From the NCBI RefSeq assembly GCF_014851395.1, contig NW_024044681.1, positions 20,166,992 through 20,230,991 on the forward strand: a DNA stretch of 64,000 nucleotides, written 5' to 3'. Source of the DNA: Micropterus salmoides. Its lineage: Eukaryota > Chordata > Actinopteri > Centrarchiformes > Centrarchidae. Positions 37,701 to 47,400 of the stretch are shown one piece after another. The notes under the pieces are model-generated. The model worked only from the letters and a program-made list of their open reading frames with translations, searched no databases and was not told the DNA's origin. A program made the translations under genes and the position numbers. The stretch's first letter is position 1, and each line of letters opens with the position of its first letter.

Positions 37701-40700
37701 CATGAAGGCAGTGCAGCTGGCCCAGACATGAAGCAGAGTTAGAGACGGACACATGTAGAGTCTGATTGACCTGTTCTGTGAGGTCTATCTGAAGAAACAG
37801 CGCTGTGCTTTCTCAGGTGTACAGGTCTTATCATGTATTTCAAAGAATGGTTTATTGTTTCATATTACGCCCTCATTTCCACAGAATCTTAACTGGGAGA
37901 GAGTGATTGTGAACTGTAACATTACTGACTTATCTAATATTGGACTTGGCTGTGATTTGTCCTGTTAAAATACCAGGAATGTGAGTGAATGAAAGCAAGT
38001 TATTCACACTCAAATATGTGCTGTACATCATTTGTACATAAAATAAACCATATGAGAAAGACAACACAGCCTTGTACCTAAACAACATATACAACCATTG
38101 GAAAAAATGACATAGACTATTGTTTAAAAGTTTGGGGATACTTAGAAAATTCCTTGTTTTCAAAAGAAAAGCATAGTTTATGTCCATTAAAATAACGTCA
38201 AATTGATCAGAAATACAGTGTAGACATTGTTAATAAAGGACTATTGCTGCTGCAAAAGGCTGATTTATAATGGAATATCTCCAGAGGTGTACAGAGGCCT
38301 AATTTCAGCAACCATTAGCTCTGTGTTCCAACAGCACAATGTGTTTGCTAATCCAAGTTTATCATTTTAAAAGGCTAATTCATCATTAGAACACCCTTTT
38401 GCAATCATGGTAGCACAGCTTAGAAACTGTTGTGCTGATTAAAAAAGCAATATAACTGGCCTTCTTTAGAGTAGTTGAGTATCTGGAGCATCAGCAATTG
38501 TAGGTTCCAGGCAAAAAAAAAAGCAGTTAAAATGGCTGTGCTTGTACTCCGTTTACTTTGTCAGCTCATGAAGTCCATTAAAACGTGTGTGACAGTGATC
38601 ACACGGTAATAAGTTCTAAATTATTTATGTACAAGACGCCTTCTTTTTGTCCTGTCTCTACCTGTTGATCATTATTCATAACATGTAGTCTATTTGGAGT
38701 CTAATAATACCAATGTGGGATTTTTAAGTCTGATACCGATTTTAATATTTGAGGATTTTTTATATCCGATATTCCGATACATCGCCCGATATTTTTTCAG
38801 AAACACATAGGGCTGAACCATTAATCGTCAGCAGTAAGTTATGTTTTATAATGTCTCCGAAAAGACACAGAACTCGTAATTTTTATTGATTTTTCCATCT
38901 GTGTTCCTTTTTCAAGGCAGCAGGTGCGCTGAATACCAGCCTGATAATTACGTAGCTATTCAGTGTCATCGTCCATCCTGTTGTGTTTCATTGTTGACAT
39001 TGTCCGATGCCAATTTTGTAGACACCCAACCCTAATTTGAATACATTTATTTACTCTGCAAGTAATTTTGTTACTGAATTTCCTTTGTACGTTTATTTTT
39101 TTTTGATGTCGTGATATAGGTCTTTATTTCATTCATAGTGGTCTTAAAAAGGTCTTAAAAAGTCTTAAATTTGACTTGGTGAAACCTGCAGAAACCCTGA
39201 CTACTGATCATTGTGAATTTTAGTGTGGTTTATCAACAAACCATGACCGTTTCATCCCTATGTAGGTGTAACTATGTCGGTGTTATTGACATTCTTATTT
39301 GTATTTAGAACAAGTTTTATTGATTTAGCTTATGAGATAAGATTGAGAGGATTGATGAGAGGATTGTTTGCAATATGCTGAGATTTTGTTATTTAGTTTT
39401 ATCACATGCCTTTTATTGTAACCATATTCTTCAAAGCTTCTCTTAGTGGTACTTTCTGTTGTTGGTGGCCTGACTCACGTTTTCTGTTTAAAGTGAAGGA
39501 ATTTGTGTGTAAAATTATTTGAGTGTTGTTAGTTTTGTAATTGTTTGTGTGACTATGTGTTTTTTGTGTTGTGGCAGAACATTACTTGTAAAGCTTTATA
39601 GTTAATGCAGCTGTACAGTTTTAAAAAAAACAATACAAAGAGACTTAATAGTGCGCCGTCATTTGCTCTCCATCCAGCCGACTGCCATCCACAGACAGGG
39701 AGACATCTATAGCACATGAAACTTATTTTATAACTTTTATAACTGAACAGTTGCAGTAATGTCACCATCAAGCCAATCCGGGCCCTTACAAACCAGGTTT
39801 AAATGGAGGAGTTTGACATAGAAAGACAGTAGCAAGTAAAGAAAGAAAAAATAACCAACAAAAAGGAGCAAGAAGGTCCCTCGCCTGTGGACTCTGCCAG
39901 CGAAGGAAGAGTAAAGAGAAAAGGCAGAAGACAGCAGTATATAGATGGCGGGAGAGTTGGACGTATAGACGGAGGGAGTATAAAGCGCAGTATTGATTTT
40001 TGGTCTCCAGTGGAGTCAGCCATGATGCACACTGCTGCCTTTATCAGTATCTTATCTCAGCAGCTAATGGCAGCTGATATAAACCTCGTCTGTGCATGTT
40101 CAGGCTCATTATCGCCCATATTTGTGTCTTATCTGTGTGTTCAGAGGATTTAAATTATAGAGATTAATTGTCTTCTGCTACTGTGGGGGTTGGCTTGACC
40201 AATTAGATCCCAAAAATCCTCCATTAACCAGCACTTTCTCTCCTGTCTCGCAGGATTTACAGGAAGTGTTCCTTTTATGATAACAGACCAAAGAGCTGTG
40301 GTTTCCCTGTGTACTGTAGTATAATTTCATGACTCCTAAGCATCTTAAGCCAGGAGAAATAGTGTTAATAAAGTGCTAATAAATGTGTTTTAATTGACAT
40401 GATCTGACTTCTCTTTTCTCTCTTTCTGTTTCATGTTCACAGCTCAGATAGTCTTATTGACAGTGCAATAAGGTAAGCTTTATTGCCGCGTTCACTCTCC
40501 TTCCGTCTCCTTTTACTCTCATGCACTCAACACACACACACACACACACACACACATCAGAAGCAAACACAGCACATTCAGGTCTGTTATAACAGACCAT
40601 ACCTCCCTACTTTTTGGCTCCTCAGCCGAAACAGAAACCAACTTAATGTGATGCTGTGAAGACTGCTATATGCATCTTTTCCTGCCACTCATCCCTCATG

Positions 40701-41237
40701 GTTTCTTTCTCTCCAGCATCGCCATGGCTACCAAAGAGAACATCACATTTCAGCGTGGGATGTTGAAGTCGATTCAAACCAGGGTCACAACTCTGGCCAG
40801 TATCCTTTGTACCGTTTGAATCATGTGTCCTCCTTTTCTGTCCACCTGACCTTCTTTTACGTGTGCAGTACATTTTCACAAGTTTGTTTCATTTTACATA
40901 TTGAAATAAAGCAGGAATAACACAACCTCACTTACAGTGAAAGATGGTATGGCACAGTAGGCTACCCCATTAGGCTCCATTTATTATTTTTCCTGCTATC
41001 ATTAGGAGCCCTGCTGATGTATTTTCCTTGCTGCTTTCAGTCTCTTAGTCACTGTAAGGCAGGAAAACCCTTCTTAATTATTTTCCTTCACCACACTTTC
41101 CCCGCCCCTTAGATCGTTTCCCCGCCATCAACAGTCTCATCCAGAAAATCAATCTGCGCAAGAGGCGGGACTCTTTAATTCTAGGCGGCGTGATTGGCGT
41201 CTGCACCATACTCCTGATGCTCTACACTTTCCACTGA
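25066..41237 (+). CDS. gosr1: Golgi SNAP receptor complex member 1 (GS28), nine coding exons
   Basis: GS28 is a Qb-type SNARE of cis-Golgi membranes acting in ER-to-Golgi and intra-Golgi vesicle fusion. Exons 25066-25093, 25844-25964, 26894-26969, 27817-27924, 28113-28204, 30668-30742, 40443-40472, 40717-40799 and 41113-41237 join in frame to 245 residues (human about 250). Visible landmarks are MAASSNYWEDLRKQARQLE at the N-terminus, LMHTLQRHRDILQDYTHEF, the SNARE-domain region with SIAMATKENITFQRGML and INSLIQKINLRKRRDS, and a C-terminal membrane anchor (LILGGVIGVCTILLMLYTFH). An in-frame ATG five codons upstream (25051) could also serve; I chose 25066 because it matches the family N-terminus. 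Intron 8 starts with GTATCCTTT, the U12-type donor. Intron 6 (30743-40442) contains an antisense exon-like array. The gene ends tail-to-tail with the trarg1-like gene. Confidence 0.95.
26252..26600 (-). mobile_element. (ATT)n-tailed retroposon, copy 2
   Basis: Same family as 24318-24645: (ATA)n, 'tctttatttatagagcag', 'ttcctataaaagtatgtttt', 'aagaagga', 'gatttcctca'. It lies in gosr1 intron 2. The two copies share the order of blocks but differ at many positions, so they are not a recent duplication. Confidence 0.65.
28687..28745. repeat. (CT)n microsatellite
   Basis: About 29 CT units in gosr1 intron 5. Confidence 0.97.
29398..29638 (+). mobile_element. MITE with GGGCTGGGCAAT-like inverted ends, copy 1
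   Basis: Starts 'agggccgggtgttatggcca' and ends 'ttattgcccagccctaa', so the ends are imperfect inverted repeats. The interior 'aatgttatcacaataaaaac' and 'aaggctgatttttgttcctg' recurs inverted at 36822-37286. It is a non-autonomous DNA transposon in gosr1 intron 5. Superfamily not determined. Confidence 0.65.
30050..30335 (-). repeat. Dispersed 'attgtaataacatttcatct' repeat
   Basis: 'gaggttgacatttatat', 'tcatgtccccctcaggatga', 'attgtaataacatttcatct' and 'agcgccatcatcaggtcca' identify the same family as at 1010-1235, 47285-47400 and (opposite strand) 48405-48780. It lies in gosr1 intron 5. Confidence 0.6.
30448..30597 (+). repeat. tRNA-derived SINE remnant
   Basis: 'ggggtgtctggtggcttatt', 'accagggacctttgcatctc' and a 3' end 'aaataaaggcaaaaaat' follow the outline of the fish SINEs that I know with a degenerate A/B-box head and an AATAAAGGCAAAA tail. 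The head is badly worn. A fragment in the other orientation may lie at 58330-58445. Confidence 0.45.
33553..34175 (-). mobile_element. Non-autonomous retroposon flanked by 11-base direct repeats
   Basis: A purine-rich (plus-strand) 623-base block is bounded by identical ACGTATCTGTT at 33542-33552 and 34176-34186, the signature of a target-site duplication. On the minus strand it is C/T-rich and ends 'ttgataaaacctgttcat', 'cctgagtgttgcgtttgggt', 'ccactctgtccacacc', a terminal sequence I know from fish retroposons. It contains no coding capacity; the reading frames across it are composition artefacts. It interrupts the antisense exon array between the units at 36480 and 33449. Confidence 0.65.
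36822..37286 (-). mobile_element. MITE with GGGCTGGGCAAT-like inverted ends, copy 2
   Basis: The minus strand begins 'cctagggctgggcaatatgg' and continues 'ccaaaaatgttatcacaata', matching copy 1 at 29398-29638. The left end 'gtagggatggacaataaaac' is the partner inverted repeat. It is about twice as long as copy 1, which has an internal deletion by comparison. It lies inside the antisense exon array. Confidence 0.65.
37392..37562 (-). other. Exon-like unit with signal-peptide-like start
   Basis: From an ATG at 37560-37562 the minus strand reads MGFNSATFFLSSLFFIFSV, a convincing hydrophobic signal sequence. It continues into a repeat of the array family (SHNTGDNKNISICC, IVAENEYHVK). The hydrophobic codons coincide with a pyrimidine-rich tract ending TTTTCAG, so the same bases can be read as a splice acceptor with exon start at 37507. 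Either this is the first exon of the array gene, or an internal exon whose acceptor happens to encode hydrophobic residues. The donor would be GTAAAT after 37392. Confidence 0.4.
38110..38530 (+). mobile_element. Truncated Tc1-like transposon end
   Basis: 'aagtttggggatacttagaa', 'gtccattaaaataacgtcaa', 'attgatcagaaatacagtgt', 'ttgtgctgattaaaaaagca', 'taactggccttctttagagt' and 'gagtatctggagcatcagca' reproduce the terminal region of a widespread fish Tc1-like element, up to just before its transposase start. The coding part is absent. It lies in gosr1 intron 6. Confidence 0.7.
38690..39035. repeat. 'gatatccgat'-type MITE remnant
   Basis: 'tctgataccgattttaatat', 'tatatccgatattccgatac' and an end 'gacacccaaccctaat' resemble a common fish MITE-like repeat. 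Limits are approximate and no clean inverted ends were found. Confidence 0.4.
40526..40556. repeat. (CA)n microsatellite
   Basis: Short CA run in gosr1 intron 7, just after the 30-base exon. Confidence 0.9.
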
Positions 41238-41502
41238 TGGTCAACTGACTGTTAAAAAATATTCATTGTATCTCAGACCAAGTGTTTATTTTATTTTTTG
41301 TTTTCTATGTTATATTGTAATTTCCCTTTCTTTACGGTTTCAAGAATTAAGAAAGGATTTTATTCTGAAAAGACATTTATATCACATTAAGTCTTAATTG
41401 AAAGTAAAAGGGTTTGAACTCAGATTAGAGAGCTTATTTATTTTCTGAATTATGATCACATTTCCATCTTGCTGCTTCTATACTGTTCTAATTTTAACAC
41501 TT

Positions 41503-41508
41503 AATAAA
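41503..41508 (+). terminator. Polyadenylation signal of gosr1
   Basis: AATAAA about 265 bases past the stop. Further hexamers occur at about 41584-41593 and could serve as alternatives. Confidence 0.55.
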
Positions 41509-41626
41509 TGTATGAAGTAGTATTTTACTGGGATTGTGTACTGTTGTTGTCATACTTCTTTATATAGCCTAACGGCTCTGCCTAATAAAATAAAGGTGGT
41601 GAGCTGGATTATCATGCTCATTCAAG

Positions 41627-41632
41627 TTTATT
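41627..41632 (-). terminator. Possible polyadenylation signal of trarg1-like gene
   Basis: AATAAA on the minus strand about 940 bases past the trarg1-like stop and about 120 bases beyond the gosr1 signal at 41503 on the plus strand. If both are used, the convergent transcripts would overlap slightly at their ends. Confidence 0.35.
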
Positions 41633-42567
41633 TCAGACATGCAGAACTATGGCACAGTAAACCAGTCATACAGTATAAACGTATAAACATCAACATCAGA
41701 GTGCCAAGAACAGTGCATACAGGGAGAACGAACCCATTCATATCTTGTTAGTATATCGTAAACGTAATGAAGTGCGGAGATCCAGGCAGTTCTGTAGAAT
41801 CTGTGCAACACGCAAAGCAGGATATCACACTATGACTGCAGCAGGGCGTTGTTGTGATGCACGTACATGAGTTTTAAACGTGATGTAAACAGTGTATGAA
41901 ATCGGTTTATACATCTTCCCACAGACACAAAAGTCCCGTGCCGATAGAACAGAAAGAAGCGCCAGTCCGTACTTTGTTGCAAATGTAAAGAGAATTACAG
42001 AGAGGTGCACTGATGTCTTTTTGTTTTTGTCTGAACACAATTAGTCTTCACACATACAAATCTTATTTTGTGTTTGTTTTTTGATAATGATGGTATGTGT
42101 CTTTAGTCTTTAGGACATCCTCTTACCTAATGCCTCTAGTCTAATGCATGTGATTTTTTTAAATAAGCAAAATGTAGTTCCATATCGATTGTCTTGTGTG
42201 TCAGGCAGGTGTGGACCTCAGTGCACTGCTCATTTGGACTATGAGGAGTTTTACAGTTTCTCCACAGAGTGTGCTGTCTGATGATCCGACACTAGGACTG
42301 TGTGCAGCTGTCACTTTACTTTCTTTGTTCCTGAGTTTCTGTGGGGTTACTGGGCGTGAGCGTTACCAGAAAAAAAGAGAAACAACCTGCAACTTTCCCC
42401 CCCTTTTTTCTTTCTCTCGCCCATAGTAGACACAGCAGGAAGTTTTCGCCATGTCTTCAACTCAGATTGTGTGCTTTTTCTTTTTCAGAATATTTTCCTA
42501 CTCCTCTCTCTTCTGTGCAAATGTGAGATCAGATGAAGTTTAAAGGAGATTCCTTCCATCCCTCAGT

Positions 42568-43420
42568 TCACTGCTGGGACTCTGACAGAGAAAAGAGAAA
42601 TTAACATTAGCAGCTTTGAAATGATACTTCTGAGGGTGTGTGGTTGTTTTATATTTTGCTATCATACCTATTGTTAAAACTATGAAGATGATGATAGCCA
42701 CACCCAGCAGCATTGCCAGACAGCTGAGCAGCATAGACAGGCGCCCATACTTCCTCGCTCCTTCAATATCTCCTGTATGGAGAACAGACCTCGACTAATG
42801 GGGAAAGGAAGGGGCAGAGAGGGCATTAACAATGAATTATTTAAATGCAGCATAAAAGCAAAACACTTGTTTGAAAATACTCAGATTACAAGAATGTACC
42901 TGAGCAACTGAAGCACAGACAGATGATAATAATAATAATCATCCACGTTGTGTTAAAGAAAAACAAGAAAAGAAAACTCAAGATGTAAATAAAAGATGTA
43001 AATAAATGTAACACTCACCACATTTGCATACCACAAGGCACATATGTTGAGCGGCACGGCGGGGCAGAAACAGGACAGCACAGCGAGCCAGAGGTAATTC
43101 GGGGGTAAGGAACCGGGCGGCACCGGGGAGGGCAGCGGACCCAGGCTGAGCCGGGACAAGGACTTGGGTGTGGCCGCCAGCTGCCCGATGGAACCCGACT
43201 TCAGCGGTGATCTGTGTCCGTTCTGGTCCGAGTCCAGGGACCGGACGCTCCCTCTGATGTTGAGGGAGAAGGAGTCGGACGGCTTGATGTTGCTCTGCCC
43301 GCTGGGCTCGGTGGTCGCGGTGCTCAGCAGCTTCTGCGTGTCATGGAAATCGCTGGGATTGGAAACTTCCCTCTCGCCGAGGGCGCTTTTCCCAAAGGCA
43401 GTGTCAGTGTTGATAGCCAT
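42568..43420 (-). CDS. trarg1: CD225/dispanin-family membrane protein, TRARG1 (TUSC5)-like
   Basis: TRARG1 is a small membrane protein that in mammals travels with GLUT4 vesicles in fat and supports insulin-stimulated glucose uptake. Exons on the minus strand 43420-43019, 42794-42668 and 42581-42568 join to 180 residues (human TRARG1 about 177); splice sites are GT-AG. Residues 1-105 are polar and Ser/Pro-rich. Then come PPNYLWLAVLSCFCPAVPLN (first hydrophobic segment with the CD225 Cys-Phe-Cys-Pro motif), a short loop with the family signature GDIEGARKYGRLS, and a second segment LLGVAIIIFIVLTI ending ESQQ. The last coding exon adds only four residues and the stop. The start is the first ATG (MAINTDTAFGKS). 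TMEM233 and PRRT2 share the domain. I prefer TRARG1 from length, layout and its neighbour mir-22, as on human 17p13.3. Confidence 0.8.
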
Positions 43421-43499
43421 CACTGAAAGATAAGAAACCTCCAAGTCTTATTCTCTGTCTGACCGAGCCGCTTTCCTGTGGACGGAGATGCTGAAAAGT

Positions 43500-46060
43500 C
43501 TTCCTTCAGATGTTCTCCATTGGGGGTCATTGGATATTATAAATTCAGAAAGCCTAATAACTTCAAGGCAACCTATTTAATTAAGCAGTCTAACTCCATC
43601 AAAATTTCTTATTGATGAGCGAGATGTTATTGATGTCTGAGTCCCTCTTGCGTTTAGTTGGCGGGGAGCGTCCGGACGCACGACTTGTATTTTACCCCCC
43701 CCTCCCCTTCTCTATAATGTAGTGAGGTATTACCGCATCCCTTACATCTCCACAGCGCATCCCCAGTGTCTGAAGTCCTACTTGTGCACCAGGCGAGGCG
43801 TGTGACATTGCAAAAACAACAATTAAACCTCTTCTTAAGTGAACAGGCGCGGTGCGTAAAATGCTTTCCATTTAGTGCGGCGGCATCAGCAGGATCAGCA
43901 CGTGGGACACCGCACAGCAGGTGTGAGGGAGGGAGAGAGAGAGTAAAGGCGGACACTATGAACTCCAGACTCTCAACACAAGCACGCCGTGCTGACTCAA
44001 GACCTCATGTAAAGTCATTCGGACATATAACAGCGTTTAACAGAACCTCACTGTCTGTCTCAGGTATTCAAGCTTTACAAGGTGTCTAAATCTTGCTTTT
44101 CCTGCCTATTTATAAAAATGGCTATGCATTGGTTAATTGAAATTTGACCAATAATGCAAGAAAATATAGCCTACTGTTGGGTGTTGAATCTATAACAGAA
44201 CGTCATTCTTTATAAACTCATATGTTTTGTTACTCTGTAAAGTAACTAAATGTAACGGGTTAAAATTACAATATGTCCATCTTAAATGTAGAGGAGCAAA
44301 GTAGCATAAAAAGAAAATGATCAAGTAAAGTATAAGTAGGCTACCTCAGATTTGTACTTCGAGTAGGCTAAATAAACGTAGTTACATTCCACCGCTGAAA
44401 AAATATCTAAAGGTTATAAGTAGTTAAAAGTAGATCCACCTGTAGTTAGGCTACAGTTAATGCATTCATAATAAATAGGTCTATGCCTACTTCATTTTGC
44501 TGATAATACTTAGGTATTTTGACTTAAGTAGGCTACAATAAAATCTGAAAACTCATTCTACTGTCTGTAAGATACATTTCAACATGTGTTTTTTTTTATA
44601 TACAGTCTATGGGTTTCACTGTAGTCCATGTTTGTGTTTTGGTCAGTAAAGATTTGTTTATGATTGTGGCACATGTCCAGGATGATTAAATAACGATTCA
44701 TATTAATAAAAGTGGGCTGTAGGATCAGTGAACTGCTGTGAAGACCTCAAACACCCTCAGTCTCACTGAATGAATCAGGACACTTGTTGAGAGTTAAATT
44801 AGCACACCAAATAAGTATTATATTTTATTATATTGAATACTAAATGTATTATATTGTTTATTATTACTACATAATTTACATTCTATATTGCTGTACTTTA
44901 CGACTCCATTTCACGTTTATACTATAGGCCTATATTTTACATCCAATATAGCCTATTGTACTGTATATTGCATATTGCATATGCTATGTTGGTATGTGAT
45001 ACTGTTCTATTACAGATTGTACCACATCATGTTTCAACTAATAGCCTACAGACAAAAACTACTTATCATAGACTATAGTATTCTGTAGTAGATGGTATCA
45101 TATTACTCTTACACGTACTGTACTTTGCTGCTACTAACCACCGCTCCCTGAAGCCTTTGCCCATGTTTTATCCTCAGTTTTGCAGATTATCCCGCCATCT
45201 AGTGGCAAGAATCTGAAGTTGTCGGTTTAGTTTCACCTCCTCATTCCTTAATTTACAGACATTGTAACTTCCTAATCAGGTAAAATAATATTCATTCTAC
45301 TATCTATTACGTTTTTACAATTTTAATTGTGCAAACAAACTCAGTAAGGTAAAATGCTGAAAGCACTGTTTATGTCAGGAGGACCACTCAGAAAGGAACT
45401 TGATTTTGCCAAATATGATGATCAGGCCATTTTATAAATTGATTGACTTAAGAACCTTAAATGTTTTCCTTATTAAACCAGTTCCATTTACAGTAGATAC
45501 TATTTAACCTGCTGCCGAAGCCAAATAAACTAACTAAGAAGCATTGCCATGAATACTGGTAAGTTCTAAACATTATTTTACATTCAGTTATCTTGATACC
45601 TCTAGCACTTTGATAATCTTGATCATGCTGTGAAAGTTAGTCATTTGAAAGAATCCCTTGAAATGATGCTTTCAGGTCCTGAAGAACAGTTATGTTTTTT
45701 TTCCCTCCCTCTGGTTTCACATTACATATGTAACAACAATCTAAGTGGATTTATTCTTTTGTAAATGTCAGTTTTTTTCTTTGTTAAAGTGGTGACTAGA
45801 ACTAAAACCATGAAGTTATTGCATATCTGAGTCCGTTTGACTTTGAAAGAGCATCTTAACTCACGCTGATCTTTGTTTCCCCCTTAATGGGATCACCAGA
45901 GACTCAGAAGTTTTGCATATAGCTATTGTGTCCCTCTTTGTGTGTGTGTGTGTGTGTTTAATTTTTGGGATGAGAGAGCCTTCAGTGCTGGGATGCGTTT
46001 TATTTACTATATAGCATGCAGTTTTGTCCACAAAAATAAGTCTGATAAACTATTTTGTTC
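43500..46060. other. Intergenic DNA between trarg1-like gene and mir-22
   Basis: The first 450 bases (43500-43950) are the presumed 5' flank of the trarg1-like gene, with GC-rich patches. The rest is AT-rich with repeated 'taggctac' words and 'gtgtgtgtgtgtgtg' near 45939. I see no gene. Confidence 0.6.
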
Positions 46061-46600
46061 TTTATTGTAAGAAGAAAGAAAAGACACATCACAGACAACA
46101 TTTAAGTGTTTTTTGTGAGGAAATAAACACGCTTACATTGAAATATACCTTACATGTGATTAACAACAGAATATAAACAACGGTGGCTCAAATCTTGCAG
46201 AAGTCCAGGCCGACTACCGAGCGTGTGAAACACCGCCTTCCTCAGTCCTCTTCCAACCCCACCCCCACCCCCTTCCTCTTCTAGAGTCATCCGGGGCAGG
46301 GCTGACCAGAGCAGTTCTTCAGCTGGCAGCTTTAGCATGTGTACAGGAACATAAAGCTTGCCAGTGAAGAACTGCTGTGTGTCAGCCATCTGGGGTCCAA
46401 GGGTGAGAGAGTGCTGGGAGTCAGCCAGCGAGCGTGAGAGTTCGAACCAGACAGCCTGGAGTGAAGGACAGCCCCCGCTTTAAAGGCACAAATGGTGACT
46501 CCTCCTCCTACTTCTTCCTTTCGTTTGCTTTAGGTGCAGTCATTCCTGCAGAGAGAGAAGAGATGGTTTAACTTCCCCCCTCTCAAAACGCCCTGCTCCA
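46061..46600 (-). ncRNA. Presumed terminal exon of the mir-22 host transcript
   Basis: An AATAAA signal at 46066-46061 lies about 240 bases past the hairpin on the same strand, so mir-22 is probably in the last exon of a polyadenylated host RNA, as with human MIR22HG. A possible acceptor (ccttggaccccag, ending 46390) would start the exon right at the hairpin; otherwise the exon reaches further upstream. A 79-codon reading frame (46389-46150) runs through the hairpin. I do not call it a protein gene. Confidence 0.45.
46302..46385 (-). ncRNA. mir22a: microRNA miR-22 precursor hairpin
   Basis: On the minus strand the 3' arm (46332-46311) begins AAGCTGCCAGCTGAAGAACT, the vertebrate miR-22 mature sequence with the seed AGCTGCC. 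The 5' arm (46373-46352) begins AGTTCTTCACTGGCAAGC, the star strand. A loop of about 19 bases ('tgttcctgtacacatgc') separates them. The base of the stem is closed by CTGAC (46306-46302) pairing with GTCAG (46385-46381). The C at position 11 of the mature form is what I recall for zebrafish miR-22a, hence the symbol. miR-22 is a broadly expressed regulator of heart, muscle and metabolic genes. In human it lies on 17p13.3 in the host RNA MIR22HG, close to TRARG1, in agreement with the neighbour here. Confidence 0.95.
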
Positions 46601-47284
46601 ATGTCCCGCATGGGTAAGAGGTGGGCTGCGGCCAGTCACACACGTATAGTAAGTGGGCGCAGTCGAGCCACAGTGTGTGAAATCAGCTGTGAGTAAGTGA
46701 GGGAAATGAGCCGATACGTAACAATGAAAGAGAGAAGCACAAAAGATCATGCATCAGATCACCAGGAGGGATACATGCATCAGCAGCTCCGCTCTGCCTC
46801 TGCACGTTATACTGTGCCAGCAAGAAATTCTTAAGATATTTTCTTAGTTTTGATGCTCAAAATCAGACTGGCCTCTGGAAAAAGCACTCTTTTTTTTTGG
46901 TCAGTTACCGTGGTTACGGAGCCTGAAAGAGAGGCGATGAAGAGGAGTAGATGGCCTCAACATGAAAGCAGAGATCTTGGAATCCTTTCAGAAGTCCAAA
47001 GAACTCTTCTGTTTTTGAAGTCTTAATTAATAAAGTGTATGTTCAGGTGTTTTCCAGAGAGGAAACCTGCAGCTACATCTGATCCATGTCCTCTACATTT
47101 TGTATAAGTTGTATTTAAGTTTGCATGTGAAAAAGTAGAGTAGCTGGTAGAATAGAGGAGCTAGTTTACTTAATATAGCAGCTTAATCTGGATATAAGAG
47201 TGTGTTCAGTTTAAAACTGACTTGTTCACACAGATAAGGTAAATATAGACAAGGTTACTTGTGTCTAAATTAAAGCCACTATAG

Positions 47285-47400
47285 GTTTTAGCCATGGATG
47301 CCAATGTTGGTTGGTGCTACCATGAGGTTGACATTTATGGTTTTAAGTGAAATGTCTCAACTGGATGAACTTTTCATCTGGCCATCATCAGGACAAAGTT
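47285..47400 (-). repeat. Fragment of the 'ggttgacattt' dispersed repeat
   Basis: 'tgctaccatgaggttgacat', 'aagtgaaatgtct', 'cttttcatctggccatcatc' and 'aggacaaagttt' match the family at 1010-1235 and 30050-30335. Confidence 0.5.

Larger units (their letters stand above)
31871..37961 (-). pseudogene. Antisense array of related exon-like units (repeat protein, unknown family)
   Basis: Within gosr1 intron 6 on the minus strand are ten similar units, most flanked by a good acceptor (often AACAG|GAGG) and a GT donor. In order: 37961-about 37870, 37507-37392, 36792-36709, 36581-36480, 33449-33399, 33319-33212, 33070-32969, 32780-32707, 32208-32103 and 31951-31871. Several (102, 108, 102, 81, 51 bases) are multiples of three with phase 1 at both ends, so they could be spliced together in any number. 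Each encodes a repeat of about 17-36 residues of the type G-x-x-G..N-x-x-N-V-x-V..N-x-G-x-I-G-x-G-N-x-x-N-I-S. Fully open units are 33449-33399 (GNGVLGTIRLELTIDVKG), 33319-33212 (LGHNSALGNTTSINVKG..GCIGAENSYKIE) and 31951-31871. 36581-36480 is open to a terminal TGA. The others carry stops or frameshifts. The alternating pattern suggests a secreted beta-solenoid, but I recognise no family. It may be a decayed gene or a live one with a few functional exons. Confidence 0.5.

Noticed and set aside
43164..43433. Plus-strand frames opposite the trarg1-like first exon
   Set aside because: Antisense shadow of the real exon; no conserved motif.
46150..46389. 79-residue protein on the minus strand
   Set aside because: It contains the complete miR-22 hairpin; the sequence constraint is explained by the microRNA. 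Kept only as a speculative finding.
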